A stretch of DNA of 9,537 nt from CAYVSF01 sp046482855 (GTDB taxonomy: Bacteria > Bacteroidota > Bacteroidia > Bacteroidales > UBA12077), in the NCBI GenBank assembly GCA_046482855.1, contig JAWOEH010000105.1, positions 1-9,537 of the forward strand, read 5' to 3'. Below the pieces are notes generated by a model. The model did not search any database. It was not told where the DNA came from and saw only the letters and a list, made by a program, of their open reading frames with translations. Numbering within the stretch: position 1 is the stretch's first letter; every line of letters starts with the position of its first letter. This document shows, piece after piece, positions 1-5,229 of this stretch. A program made the position numbers and the translations under genes.

Positions 1-60
1 GTACGCTAGAGTATGGGAATGCACGTATCCCATGTGTGAATCCCTCCCCTACATTTAAAC

Positions 61-99
61 GCCTCCGTGGCTTAGTAGCTATAGCGGCTGCCTAGTAAG
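61..99 (+). other. tRNA-Thr-like 5' half, truncated
   Basis: Bases 61-99 read like the first 39 positions of a tRNA: acceptor strand GCCTCCG (61-67), TG, a D-arm with three pairs (70-72 with 83-85), anticodon-stem 5' strand GCTGC (87-91) and loop CTAGTAA (92-98) with anticodon AGT (Thr). The matching 3' anticodon strand GCAGC is absent: after G99 the sequence becomes ATCAAGG, and no T-arm or acceptor 3' strand follows. A34 in a Thr anticodon is typical of eukaryotes rather than bacteria, and the usual GG of the D-loop is not clear, so this may be a foreign fragment or chance. Bases 1-60 hold only a 6-bp inverted repeat (ATGGGA/TCCCAT, about 13-33), and 100-114 hold nothing I recognise. Confidence 0.25.
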
Positions 100-114
100 A
101 TCAAGGATAAACAG

Positions 115-300
115 GCCGGCGCTGTAGAGGCGAACCCCAGCATCGCCGACCCAGATCAGCAGGGTCCCGACGACCGATGCCAGTTTGACGGCGGCATGCG
201 AGATTCGCGTGCCGGGCTCCAGCAACAGGCAGGCCACCGAACCTACCGGAATATGCATGCGCTCGCCGTTCACCTCATCGATGACGACAAAGGGCAGGCC
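115..300 (-). pseudogene. cas1: Type I-E Cas1 internal fragment
   Basis: Read on the minus strand from 300 down to 115, one frame gives about 62 residues containing FVVIDEVNGERMHIPVG, SVACLLLEPGTR, SHAAVKLA, GTLLIWVGDAG and VRLYSAG. This follows, block by block, residues about 30-89 of the E. coli Cas1 integrase (HIPVGSVAC, LEPGTRVSHAAVRLA, GTLLVWVGEAGVR). The match starts without a start codon exactly where the glutamine synthetase match stops, and breaks off after SAG at about 115; the frame then reads LFILDLTRQPL to a stop at 79. The catalytic Glu, His and Asp of Cas1 all lie beyond the missing C-terminal part, so the piece cannot be an active integrase. GC is about 65%, against about 43% next door. 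No cas2, other cas gene or CRISPR repeat is in the window. An ATG at 273 gives an apparent 64-residue ORF, but it is only part of this fragment. Confidence 0.75.
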
Positions 301-533
301 TTCATGCCAATAGCCACCTGATTGGCAAACTTTCGCTCCAATCGGCCCCCTTTCTGCTTTTCAATAACCTCCATTACATGCTGAAAAGCCTCGGCCGACA
401 AATATGCCTGCATTGTATTGCGGTTGAATACATCTACACCATAATAGGCCGAAGTTTTAACATCGGGCAATTCTACCGGTACAGGCCGGTGTTCCATCAT
501 TTTTGTTAAAGCTTGAAATCTAAATATTGACAT
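270..533 (-). pseudogene. glnN: Glutamine synthetase type III, truncated N-terminus
   Basis: The start ATG at 533 opens a frame whose first ~79 residues match the N-terminus of GlnN-type (GSIII) glutamine synthetases: MSIFRFQAL, RPVPVELP, SAYYGVDVFNRNTMQAYLS, EAFQHVMEVIE and ANQVAIGMKA. GSIII enzymes are about 700-730 residues and make glutamine from glutamate, ammonia and ATP in the cytoplasm. Here homology stops after GMKA (about base 300); the normal continuation (W.....VTHYTHWFQPL, the core entry) is missing. The frame runs into eight unrelated residues, CPLSSSMR, and stops at 270, because the joined Cas1 sequence is in another frame. No catalytic residues remain, so the fragment is not an enzyme. 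A good promoter lies upstream and the 233 coding bases look undamaged, so the break is recent or artificial. It is divergent from argR. Confidence 0.8.
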
Positions 534-549
534 GTCGATCTATTTTTAC

Positions 550-581
550 CAAAAGTATAGTTTCTACATGCCATAGTCAAA
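550..581 (-). promoter_or_regulatory. Bacteroidota-type promoter for glnN
   Basis: On the minus strand TTTG (581-578) is followed after 20 bases by TACTTTTG (557-550). This fits the Bacteroidota housekeeping sigma consensus TTTG-N19-21-TAnnTTTG in every defined base. It would start RNA around 545, about 12 bases ahead of the glnN ATG at 533. The rest of the 191-base glnN-argR gap is AT-rich with a run of seven C at about 625-633; I see no other site there apart from the argR promoter and operators. Confidence 0.6.
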
Positions 582-686
582 TATTTATGGTTATTTTATA
601 TAAAAACATCACTTTTACCTAACCACCCCCCCATTTTATACCCACAAACCCAAAAAACATGCTATTATTTATTGTAAAAATATATT

Positions 687-717
687 TTTGAATATATCGA
701 AAAGATGAATATTTTTG
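687..717 (+). promoter_or_regulatory. argR promoter, nearly leaderless
   Basis: TTTG (687-690), 19 bases, TATTTTTG (710-717): every defined base of the Bacteroidota promoter consensus. Transcription would begin about 4-8 bases past 717, at or next to the argR ATG at 725, so the mRNA would have no leader or almost none. No Shine-Dalgarno sequence is present before the ATG, which agrees with this. The -7 element lies within the ARG-box-like operators at 704-731. A second TATTTTTG (683-690) has no suitable -33 partner. Confidence 0.55.
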
Positions 718-731
718 CATAATTATGAATA
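704..731 (+). promoter_or_regulatory. Overlapping ARG-box-like operators over argR start
   Basis: Scored by hand against the E. coli ARG box WNTGAATWWWWATTCANW, 704-721 matches 15 of 18 positions (N counted as match) and 714-731 also 15 of 18. The second centres on the perfect 10-bp palindrome CATAATTATG (718-727), which contains the start codon. A weaker half-site, TTTGAATATAT, lies at 687-697. The boxes cover the -7 element and the predicted start of transcription, as expected for ArgR autorepression. The region is AT-rich, which raises the chance score, so the match is suggestive rather than proven. Confidence 0.5.
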
Positions 732-1246
732 AACCCACAGGCATAGGAAAGACAGAACGCTTACGAACTATTCGTCAATTGCTGCTCAACCACAAGCTGC
801 GCTCCCAGGAGCAGCTTTTACAGTTGCTTATCGACAAGGGATATAAAGCAACCCAGGCAACCCTTTCGCGTGATTTAAAAGATCTTCAGGCCACAAAACA
901 AGTGGACAAGCAGACGGGCAGCTACACCTATACGCTTCCCGAAAAATCAGATAGGCACACAGCTCCCACCATGACATTTGCTGCCGATGAATTCATCTCC
1001 ATCGACTTCAGCCAAAATATGGCCGTAATAAAAACATTGAGCGGTTTTGCCAACGCCATAGCACTCTACATCGATCGACTGGAATTACACGAAATCCTGG
1101 GCACCCTGGCAGGTGATAACACCATCATGGTGATCTTACGAGAAAATATAACCCGCCGGGCGTTTATTGAATCCCTGTTAGAGCACATACCCGACTTAAA
1201 CAAAAAAGTAGATATCGACTGGGCAAAGTTAGATCAGAGTGTATAA
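725..1246 (+). CDS. argR: Arginine repressor ArgR
   Basis: A 173-residue ArgR/AhrC regulator, slightly longer than the usual 150-160. The N-terminal winged helix (about residues 8-75) has the family signature around ATQATLSRDLKDL (42-54), including the Ser48-Arg49 pair used in DNA recognition. The C-terminal oligomerisation and arginine-binding domain (about 90-168) shows SGFANAIALYID and GTLAGDNTIMVI. In family members hexamers bind ARG boxes when arginine is bound and control arginine synthesis or breakdown. One oddity: the usual GDD arginine-binding pair is GDN here (Asp131-Asn132). The ATG at 725 is chosen because the helix-turn-helix begins soon after it and the promoter fits it. The gene stands alone; many Bacteroidota argR genes precede argG/argC-type operons, but here the following gene is convergent. 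ARG-like boxes on both sides suggest self-control. Confidence 0.93.
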   Translation: MNKPTGIGKTERLRTIRQLLLNHKLRSQEQLLQLLIDKGYKATQATLSRDLKDLQATKQVDKQTGSYTYTLPEKSDRHTAPTMTFAADEFISIDFSQNMAVIKTLSGFANAIALYIDRLELHEILGTLAGDNTIMVILRENITRRAFIESLLEHIPDLNKKVDIDWAKLDQSV

Positions 1247-1257
1247 CCCGTAGCGAT

Positions 1258-1354
1258 TATTTGTATTTATTCAAAATAACCAATAATTAACCCGATTTTT
1301 TGAATAATTACAAAGTTTGCATAAATTTGCAACAGCATTGCATATTTATTCAAC
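1258..1354 (+). promoter_or_regulatory. ARG-box cluster with embedded promoter, no gene behind
   Basis: Downstream of argR, four ARG-box-like sites lie in 97 bases, scored by hand against WNTGAATWWWWATTCANW: 1258-1275 (15/18), 1299-1316 (15/18), 1316-1333 (14/18, inverted repeat TTGCA-N6-TGCAA) and 1337-1354 (16/18). The last two are separated by exactly 3 bases, the canonical spacing of paired E. coli ARG boxes. Inside the cluster is TTTG (1299-1302), 19 bases, TAAATTTG (1322-1329), a full Bacteroidota promoter; its -33 falls in one box and its -7 in another. Bound ArgR should block it. No plausible plus-strand gene follows before the terminator at 1430-1469. Confidence 0.55.
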
Positions 1355-1390
1355 ACATTTATTTATTTCTACATTTTACAGTTTTTAGTA

Positions 1391-1412
1391 GAGATGGTTC
1401 CGCAGCCATTTC
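1391..1412 (+). repeat. Hairpin, diverged copy of the downstream terminator stem
   Basis: GAGATGGTT pairs with AGCCATTTC (9 pairs, two of them G-U) around loop CCGC. Bases 1390-1412 align with 1438-1460 at a fixed offset of 48, sharing CCGCAGCCA exactly (1400-1408 and 1448-1456). The stem differences are all transitions that keep pairing, G-U or A-U in this copy and G-C in the other. No T-run follows, so it is not a terminator by itself. Confidence 0.5.
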
Positions 1413-1429
1413 CTCCTAAAAAAGAACAA

Positions 1430-1469
1430 CAGCTAAAAGAGGTGGCCCCGCAGCCACCTCTTTTAGTTG
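1430..1469 (+). terminator. Strong intrinsic terminator after argR region
   Basis: CTAAAAGAGGTGGC (1433-1446) is perfectly complementary to GCCACCTCTTTTAG (1453-1466) around a 6-base loop. Three more outer pairs (one G-U) make a 17-bp stem. The GC-rich core followed by TTTTAGTT suits termination on the plus strand. The flanking A-run on the 5' side makes it potentially active for the minus strand too, behind the terminator at 1474-1500. Confidence 0.7.
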
Positions 1470-1473
1470 ACAC

Positions 1474-1500
1474 AAAAAAAGGGAGAGCTTTCGCCCTCCC
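1474..1500 (-). terminator. Terminator of gpmI-DUF3109-M20 cluster
   Basis: On the minus strand, GGGAGGGC, loop GAAA, GCTCTCCC and then seven T (1480-1474): a compact stem with one mismatch and a tetraloop, followed directly by a U-tract. It starts 29 bases past the stop of the M20 peptidase gene. It faces the argR-side terminator, so the two converging units are insulated. Confidence 0.85.
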
Positions 1501-1529
1501 CACTAGAAAATTATCAGATTCTAAATCAA

Positions 1530-2900
1530 TTAGCCTGCAATTTCGTTAAAATACTTATAGAAATGTGGGATGGTATTAATGCCATTATAGAATTGCTTCA
1601 ACGGGAAATTCTCATTTGGCGAGTGAATAGCATCTGACTCTAAACCAAAGCCCATTAATACCGACTTAATACCTAACACTTGTTCAAAAGTAGCGATAAT
1701 TGGAATACTTCCTCCACTACGAACAGGCACGGGACGTTGTCCATACGTCTCCTGATAAGCTTTTTCAGCGGCTTTATAGGCAGGCAAGTCGATGGGACAA
1801 ACATAGCCGTAACCTCCGTGCAAGTATTGTACGTTAACTTTCACACTTTCCGGTGCAATGGATTCGAAATGCTCTTTAAAGAGCTTCGCTATTTTCTTAT
1901 GATCCTGGTTTGGCACCAAGCGTGTTGAGATTTTTGCGTGAGCTTTTGAAGGGAGCACAGTTTTTGCGCCTTCGCCAGTATACCCACCCCATATTCCACA
2001 AACATCGAACGAAGGTCGGATACCGGTACGTTCGGGTGTTGTAAAGCCTTCTTCACCTGCTAAGGCTTCAACATCGATAGCTTTTTTATACTCTTCTTTA
2101 TCGAATGGCGCTTTAGCCATCAACTTACGCTCCTCGTCAGTCACTTCAATCACATCGTCGTAGAAACCTGGAACAGTAACTTTTCCTTTTTCGTCTACCA
2201 TTTGTGCAATCATTTTTGCCAACACATTAATAGGGTTGCCAACAGCACCACCAAACAGGCCTGAGTGAAGATCGCGGTTAGGGCCGGTAACTTCCACTTC
2301 CCAATAAGCAAGACCACGAAGGCCTGTAGTAATAGAAGGCGTATCCTCGGCTAACATACCGGTATCTGAAACCAGAATTACATCACCCGAAAGAAGCTCT
2401 TTGTTTTGCTCACAAAATTTGCCCAGGTTTGGCGAGCCAATCTCCTCTTCGCCCTCAATCATAAACTTAACGTTTACCGGAAGGGAATCGGTTTTTACAA
2501 GGGCCTCGAAGGCTTTAATATGCATAAACGCCTGTCCTTTGTCGTCATCGGAACCACGTGCCCAAATTTTCCCATCTTTCACAACAGGCTCAAAAGGCTC
2601 TGTTTTCCAAAGATCAACCGGGTCAACAGGCATCACATCATAGTGACCATAAACAATAACAGTTGGCTTTGCAGGATCTACCATTTTTTCGGCATAAACT
2701 ACGGGATTTCCATCGGTAGCCATTACCTCAGCCTTATCGGCGCCAGCGGCCAAAAGCACACCTTTAAGGTGCTCAGCCATGCGCACCATATCGTCTTTAT
2801 GTGCAGCAAGTGAACTAATTGAAGGAATTCGAATGGCTTCGAAAAGTTCTTCCAGGAAGCGATCTTTATTCTCTTCGATGTACTGTTTTACTTTTTCCAT
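1530..2900 (-). CDS. M20 family dipeptidase (metallopeptidase)
   Basis: 456 residues, full length for the cytosolic M20 dipeptidases related to PepV and carnosinase-like CNDP2. Expected two-metal residues are present: His86 in GHYDVMP, bridging Asp119 in ARGSDDDKG, general base Glu152 and metal Glu153 in EGEEEIGS, Asp179 in SDTG and His426 in AIHSPNE. His212 in LHSGLFGG sits in the lid/dimerisation domain (about 195-330). There is no signal peptide, so it should act in the cytoplasm, cutting dipeptides or short peptides; exact substrate is not readable from sequence. It is the last gene of a cluster, 31 bases after the DUF3109 gene and followed by a terminator. The start is clear (MEKVKQYIEENKDRFLEEL is family-like), though no Shine-Dalgarno is visible. 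A deacetylase or carboxypeptidase role within M20 is less likely given the overall motif set. Confidence 0.92.
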   Translation of the reverse strand: MEKVKQYIEENKDRFLEELFEAIRIPSISSLAAHKDDMVRMAEHLKGVLLAAGADKAEVMATDGNPVVYAEKMVDPAKPTVIVYGHYDVMPVDPVDLWKTEPFEPVVKDGKIWARGSDDDKGQAFMHIKAFEALVKTDSLPVNVKFMIEGEEEIGSPNLGKFCEQNKELLSGDVILVSDTGMLAEDTPSITTGLRGLAYWEVEVTGPNRDLHSGLFGGAVGNPINVLAKMIAQMVDEKGKVTVPGFYDDVIEVTDEERKLMAKAPFDKEEYKKAIDVEALAGEEGFTTPERTGIRPSFDVCGIWGGYTGEGAKTVLPSKAHAKISTRLVPNQDHKKIAKLFKEHFESIAPESVKVNVQYLHGGYGYVCPIDLPAYKAAEKAYQETYGQRPVPVRSGGSIPIIATFEQVLGIKSVLMGFGLESDAIHSPNENFPLKQFYNGINTIPHFYKYFNEIAG

Positions 2901-2931
2901 GTAATGTAAATTTTATGGGTTTAAAATCGGA

Positions 2932-3525
2932 TTATTTATTCTCTTTATATTCTCTATATTCTTTGAAGTACCAATGGGCACTATGGTTTAATTCCTCATA
3001 CCAGGCATCGCCAAACTTTCGCTTCAAGGCATCAGCTGCAAACTCATATACCTTCGTCCCCAGGAGCTTTCCGTTTTGCCGTGCCGACTCACATATATGC
3101 CAATGATGGTAGTTTACTGCGGTTCCATCACGGAGTTTGCCAAGCCGAATCGGATACAAATGGCACGAAAGGGGTTTGCGGAATGTTATTTGATTAGCAA
3201 AAAAAGCTTTTTCGATGGCACAAAGCGCTATGCCGTCTTCAAAAATAGCATACGCACACTCCTCTCCATTTAGCAGCGGAGTAACGATATCGCCATCGTC
3301 ATCAACAACAGAAAATCCTTGTTCCTGAATACTCTTTATCGACTCCTCACGCAAATAGGGCATCACAAAGGGCCAGGCTTTTTCAATCGCCTCCACTTCA
3401 GCCACATCCAAAGGTGCACCGGAATCTCCATGCACACAACAAGCGCCCTTACATTTACTTAAATCGCAGGCAAAGGGTTGTTCAAGTACATCGAGGCTTA
3501 TAAGTTTATCGTCTATCTGAATCAT
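2932..3525 (-). CDS. DUF3109 family cysteine-rich protein
   Basis: 197 residues matching the DUF3109 family, widespread in Bacteroidota and related to the YkgJ-type zinc/iron-cluster-like proteins. Eight cysteines stand out: Cys20, Cys25, Cys29 and Cys30 in CDLSKCKGACC, then Cys90, Cys102, Cys121 (KPLSCHLYPIR) and Cys145 (HWHICES). A His-rich stretch, YHHWH, is at about 139-143. Such spacing suggests a bound metal or Fe-S cluster, but no function is established and I do not propose one. No signal peptide or membrane segment is seen. It lies 9 bases downstream of gpmI and 31 upstream of the M20 peptidase gene on the same strand, so it is very likely co-transcribed with both. The start at 3525 is fixed by the family-like opening IQIDDKLISLDV and the short gap. 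Confidence 0.9.
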   Translation of the reverse strand: MIQIDDKLISLDVLEQPFACDLSKCKGACCVHGDSGAPLDVAEVEAIEKAWPFVMPYLREESIKSIQEQGFSVVDDDGDIVTPLLNGEECAYAIFEDGIALCAIEKAFFANQITFRKPLSCHLYPIRLGKLRDGTAVNYHHWHICESARQNGKLLGTKVYEFAADALKRKFGDAWYEELNHSAHWYFKEYREYKENK

Positions 3526-3534
3526 ACAAATGCA

Positions 3535-5052
3535 TTAAACGAGCGATTTTCCAGTCATCTCTTTGGGCTGCTCAATTCCCATTAACTTAAGAAGCGTAGG
3601 TGCCACATCGGCCAGGATACCCTCATTGATCCTATCAAACCGATTGCTTACCAAAACACAGGGGACAGGGTTGGTTGAATGCGCCGTATTAGGCGAACCA
3701 TCTTCATTCACTGCAAAATCAGCATTTCCATGATCAGCGATAATCAGCACTTCGTAGCCATTTTCCCGGGCTGCTTCAACAACTTCCCCTACGCAACTAT
3801 CTACTGTTTCCACGGCTTTTTTAATGGCACTATAAACCCCTGTATGTCCAACCATATCACCATTGGCAAAATTCAGACAAATAAAATCCGCATCGGCTTT
3901 GTGCAGACGCTCAACAATTGCCTCTTTCACCTGAGGTGCACTCATCTCCGGTTGCAAGTCGTAAGTAGCCACTTTGGGCGAAGGGACAAGAATGCGATCT
4001 TCTCCTTCAAAGACAGCTTCACGTCCTCCAGAGAAAAAGAATGTAACATGTGCGTATTTCTCTGTTTCGGCAATACGAATTTGTTTCTTGCCTTGTTCAG
4101 CAACAACCTCTCCCAGCGTCTTTTGCAGGTTGGCTTTTTCATAAGCAATGTGGATATTTTTAAAGGACTCATCGTACCGGGTAAGCGTAACATAATACAA
4201 CGGCAAAGTATTCATTTCATGCTCCGGCATATCCTGTTGAGTCAGTACCATGGTGAGTTCTCGCAAACGATCGGTGCGAAAGTTAAAACATACTACTACA
4301 TCATCAGGCTGCACCTTTGCTAAGGCTTCTCCTTGTTCATTCGTCATCACAGCAGGCTCAATAAACTCATCGGTAATGCCTTGCTCATAGGATTGCTTAA
4401 TAGCCTCAAGCGGATCCTTAAAAGAGGCTCCCTCTCCTTTTACAAGAAGATCATAGGCTTTTTTGATGCGCTCCCAACGCTTATCGCGGTCCATTCCATA
4501 ATATCGTCCAACCACCGAAGCGATCTTTCCGTTGGATTCTTTTAAATGGTTTTGTAATTGCTCCACATAACCATAGCCACTTTGCGGATCCGTATCGCGT
4601 CCATCGGTAAGTGCATGAACAAAAACCTTTTCGAGTCCATAGCTTTTTGTCATATCACAAAGCTCAAACAGGTGTTTATCGGAAGAGTGTACACCTCCAT
4701 CGGAAACCAACCCCACAAAATGAACGGCCACATTTTTTTCCCGGGCGTAAGTAAAAGCCTCATCAAGAACCTTATTTTTTCGAAAAGATCCATCTTCAAT
4801 GGCTTTGTTTATACGTACCAAATCCTGATAGACTATACGGCCGGCACCTATATTCAAATGCCCTACTTCAGAGTTCCCCATTTGCCCTTCGGGCAACCCT
4901 ACTTGTTCGCCAGAAGCCTGCAGATTGGCAGTGGGATAAGTACTTTCAAGTCGATCCATATGGGGGGTGTGCGCATTATATATAACGTCCGATTGGGTAT
5001 GGTTACCCCTTCCCCAACCGTCGAGTATCATAAGCATGGTTTTTTGTGTCAT
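3535..5052 (-). CDS. gpmI: 2,3-bisphosphoglycerate-independent phosphoglycerate mutase
   Basis: 505 residues, the normal size for the Mn-dependent iPGM, which interconverts 3- and 2-phosphoglycerate in glycolysis and gluconeogenesis. It belongs to the alkaline phosphatase superfamily. Asp11 in MILDGWG and Ser61 in GQMGNSEVGHLN, the phosphoserine nucleophile, are present. Substrate-domain motifs follow in order: DGGVHSS, TDGRDTDP and GRYYGMDRDKRWER. The C-terminal metal ligands are in NFANGDMVGHTG, IIADHGNAD and TAHSTNPVP. Nothing needed for catalysis is missing. It is the first gene of the cluster with DUF3109 and M20 peptidase genes. The 177-base gap upstream holds a candidate -7 element and the proX terminator. 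The start ATG at 5052 gives the standard N-terminus; a possible weak Shine-Dalgarno, CAGGAG, is too far upstream (about 17 bases) to be convincing. Confidence 0.97.
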   Translation of the reverse strand: MTQKTMLMILDGWGRGNHTQSDVIYNAHTPHMDRLESTYPTANLQASGEQVGLPEGQMGNSEVGHLNIGAGRIVYQDLVRINKAIEDGSFRKNKVLDEAFTYAREKNVAVHFVGLVSDGGVHSSDKHLFELCDMTKSYGLEKVFVHALTDGRDTDPQSGYGYVEQLQNHLKESNGKIASVVGRYYGMDRDKRWERIKKAYDLLVKGEGASFKDPLEAIKQSYEQGITDEFIEPAVMTNEQGEALAKVQPDDVVVCFNFRTDRLRELTMVLTQQDMPEHEMNTLPLYYVTLTRYDESFKNIHIAYEKANLQKTLGEVVAEQGKKQIRIAETEKYAHVTFFFSGGREAVFEGEDRILVPSPKVATYDLQPEMSAPQVKEAIVERLHKADADFICLNFANGDMVGHTGVYSAIKKAVETVDSCVGEVVEAARENGYEVLIIADHGNADFAVNEDGSPNTAHSTNPVPCVLVSNRFDRINEGILADVAPTLLKLMGIEQPKEMTGKSLV

Positions 5053-5119
5053 AAGGCAATTTTTTTTGGCTCCTGTGTTACATCCATTTTAAACACGAGA
5101 ATATTGATAATGTTGCATG

Positions 5120-5127
5120 CAAAAATA
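5120..5127 (-). promoter_or_regulatory. Candidate -7 element for the gpmI cluster
   Basis: TATTTTTG on the minus strand fits TAnnTTTG and lies about 68 bases ahead of the gpmI start. No TTTG or TTG is found at the expected 19-21 base spacing; the nearest TTG is only 11 bases away. It is the best site between the proX terminator and gpmI, but incomplete. Confidence 0.3.
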
Positions 5128-5173
5128 GGCTTTTTTCCCAATTTCCATTTGTTATTGAGTTGCTAGATAACAC

Positions 5174-5200
5174 AAAGGGGTGCCTGTTAGGCCCCCCTTT
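5174..5200 (-). terminator. Terminator of proVWX
   Basis: AAAGGGG (5174-5180) pairs with CCCCTTT (5194-5200), and GCCT (5182-5185) with AGGC (5189-5192), around loop GTT with one internal mismatch. It lies 30 bases past the proX stop and ahead of the gpmI promoter region. The outer A-T pairs make it usable in both directions, but only minus-strand transcription is expected here. Confidence 0.75.
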
Positions 5201-5229
5201 ATTGTAGTATATTCCTGATTGGAACTATT

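Larger units (their letters stand above)
1335..1470 (+). ncRNA. Putative ArgR-controlled short RNA or orphan leader
   Basis: Starting from the promoter at 1299-1329, transcription would begin near 1335 and meet the strong hairpin at 1430-1469, giving an RNA of about 135 bases. It would have an AT-rich unstructured 5' half and two hairpins (1391-1412 and 1430-1469) built from one 48-base-spaced repeat. The hairpin arms can also pair with each other. No coding signal is convincing in it: the only ATG frame (1394-1549, 51 codons) runs straight through both terminators. It could be a small RNA repressed by arginine, the abandoned leader of a lost arginine operon, or just a terminator region next to chance sites. 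There is no match to a known RNA family that I recognise. Confidence 0.3.

Noticed and set aside
13..33. Inverted repeat ATGGGA-N9-TCCCAT near the left edge, considered as a terminator or CRISPR-like repeat
   Set aside because: Only 6 pairs, no T-run and no second copy in the window.
30..99. A permuted tRNA with its 3' half upstream of the 5' half (GAATCCC at about 38-44)
   Set aside because: No acceptor strand complementary to GCCTCCG is present upstream, and the T-loop lacks the TTC of a real T-arm.
79..273. A 64-residue minus-strand ORF that looks like a novel small protein
   Set aside because: Its residues are the internal part of a Cas1 match that extends upstream of the apparent ATG to base 300; the start is not real.
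111..489. Direct repeat ACAGGCCGG at 111-119 and 481-489, considered as flanks of an inserted element
   Set aside because: One 9-base repeat within 500 bases is about what chance gives; it does not sit at both joints of the Cas1 piece, and no transposase or terminal repeats are seen.
1394..1549. A 51-codon plus-strand frame, MVPQPFPPKK..., proline-rich with the repeat PQP in both hairpins
   Set aside because: It has no ribosome-binding site, runs through two terminators and into the end of the convergent peptidase gene. The peptide repeat simply reflects the hairpin repeat having a 48-base (16-codon) period.
3679..4323. A 214-residue plus-strand ORF opposite gpmI, and other long plus-strand ORFs between 1680 and 5844
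   Set aside because: They lie opposite strongly conserved enzymes with complete motifs, have no recognisable domains, and look like antisense shadows.
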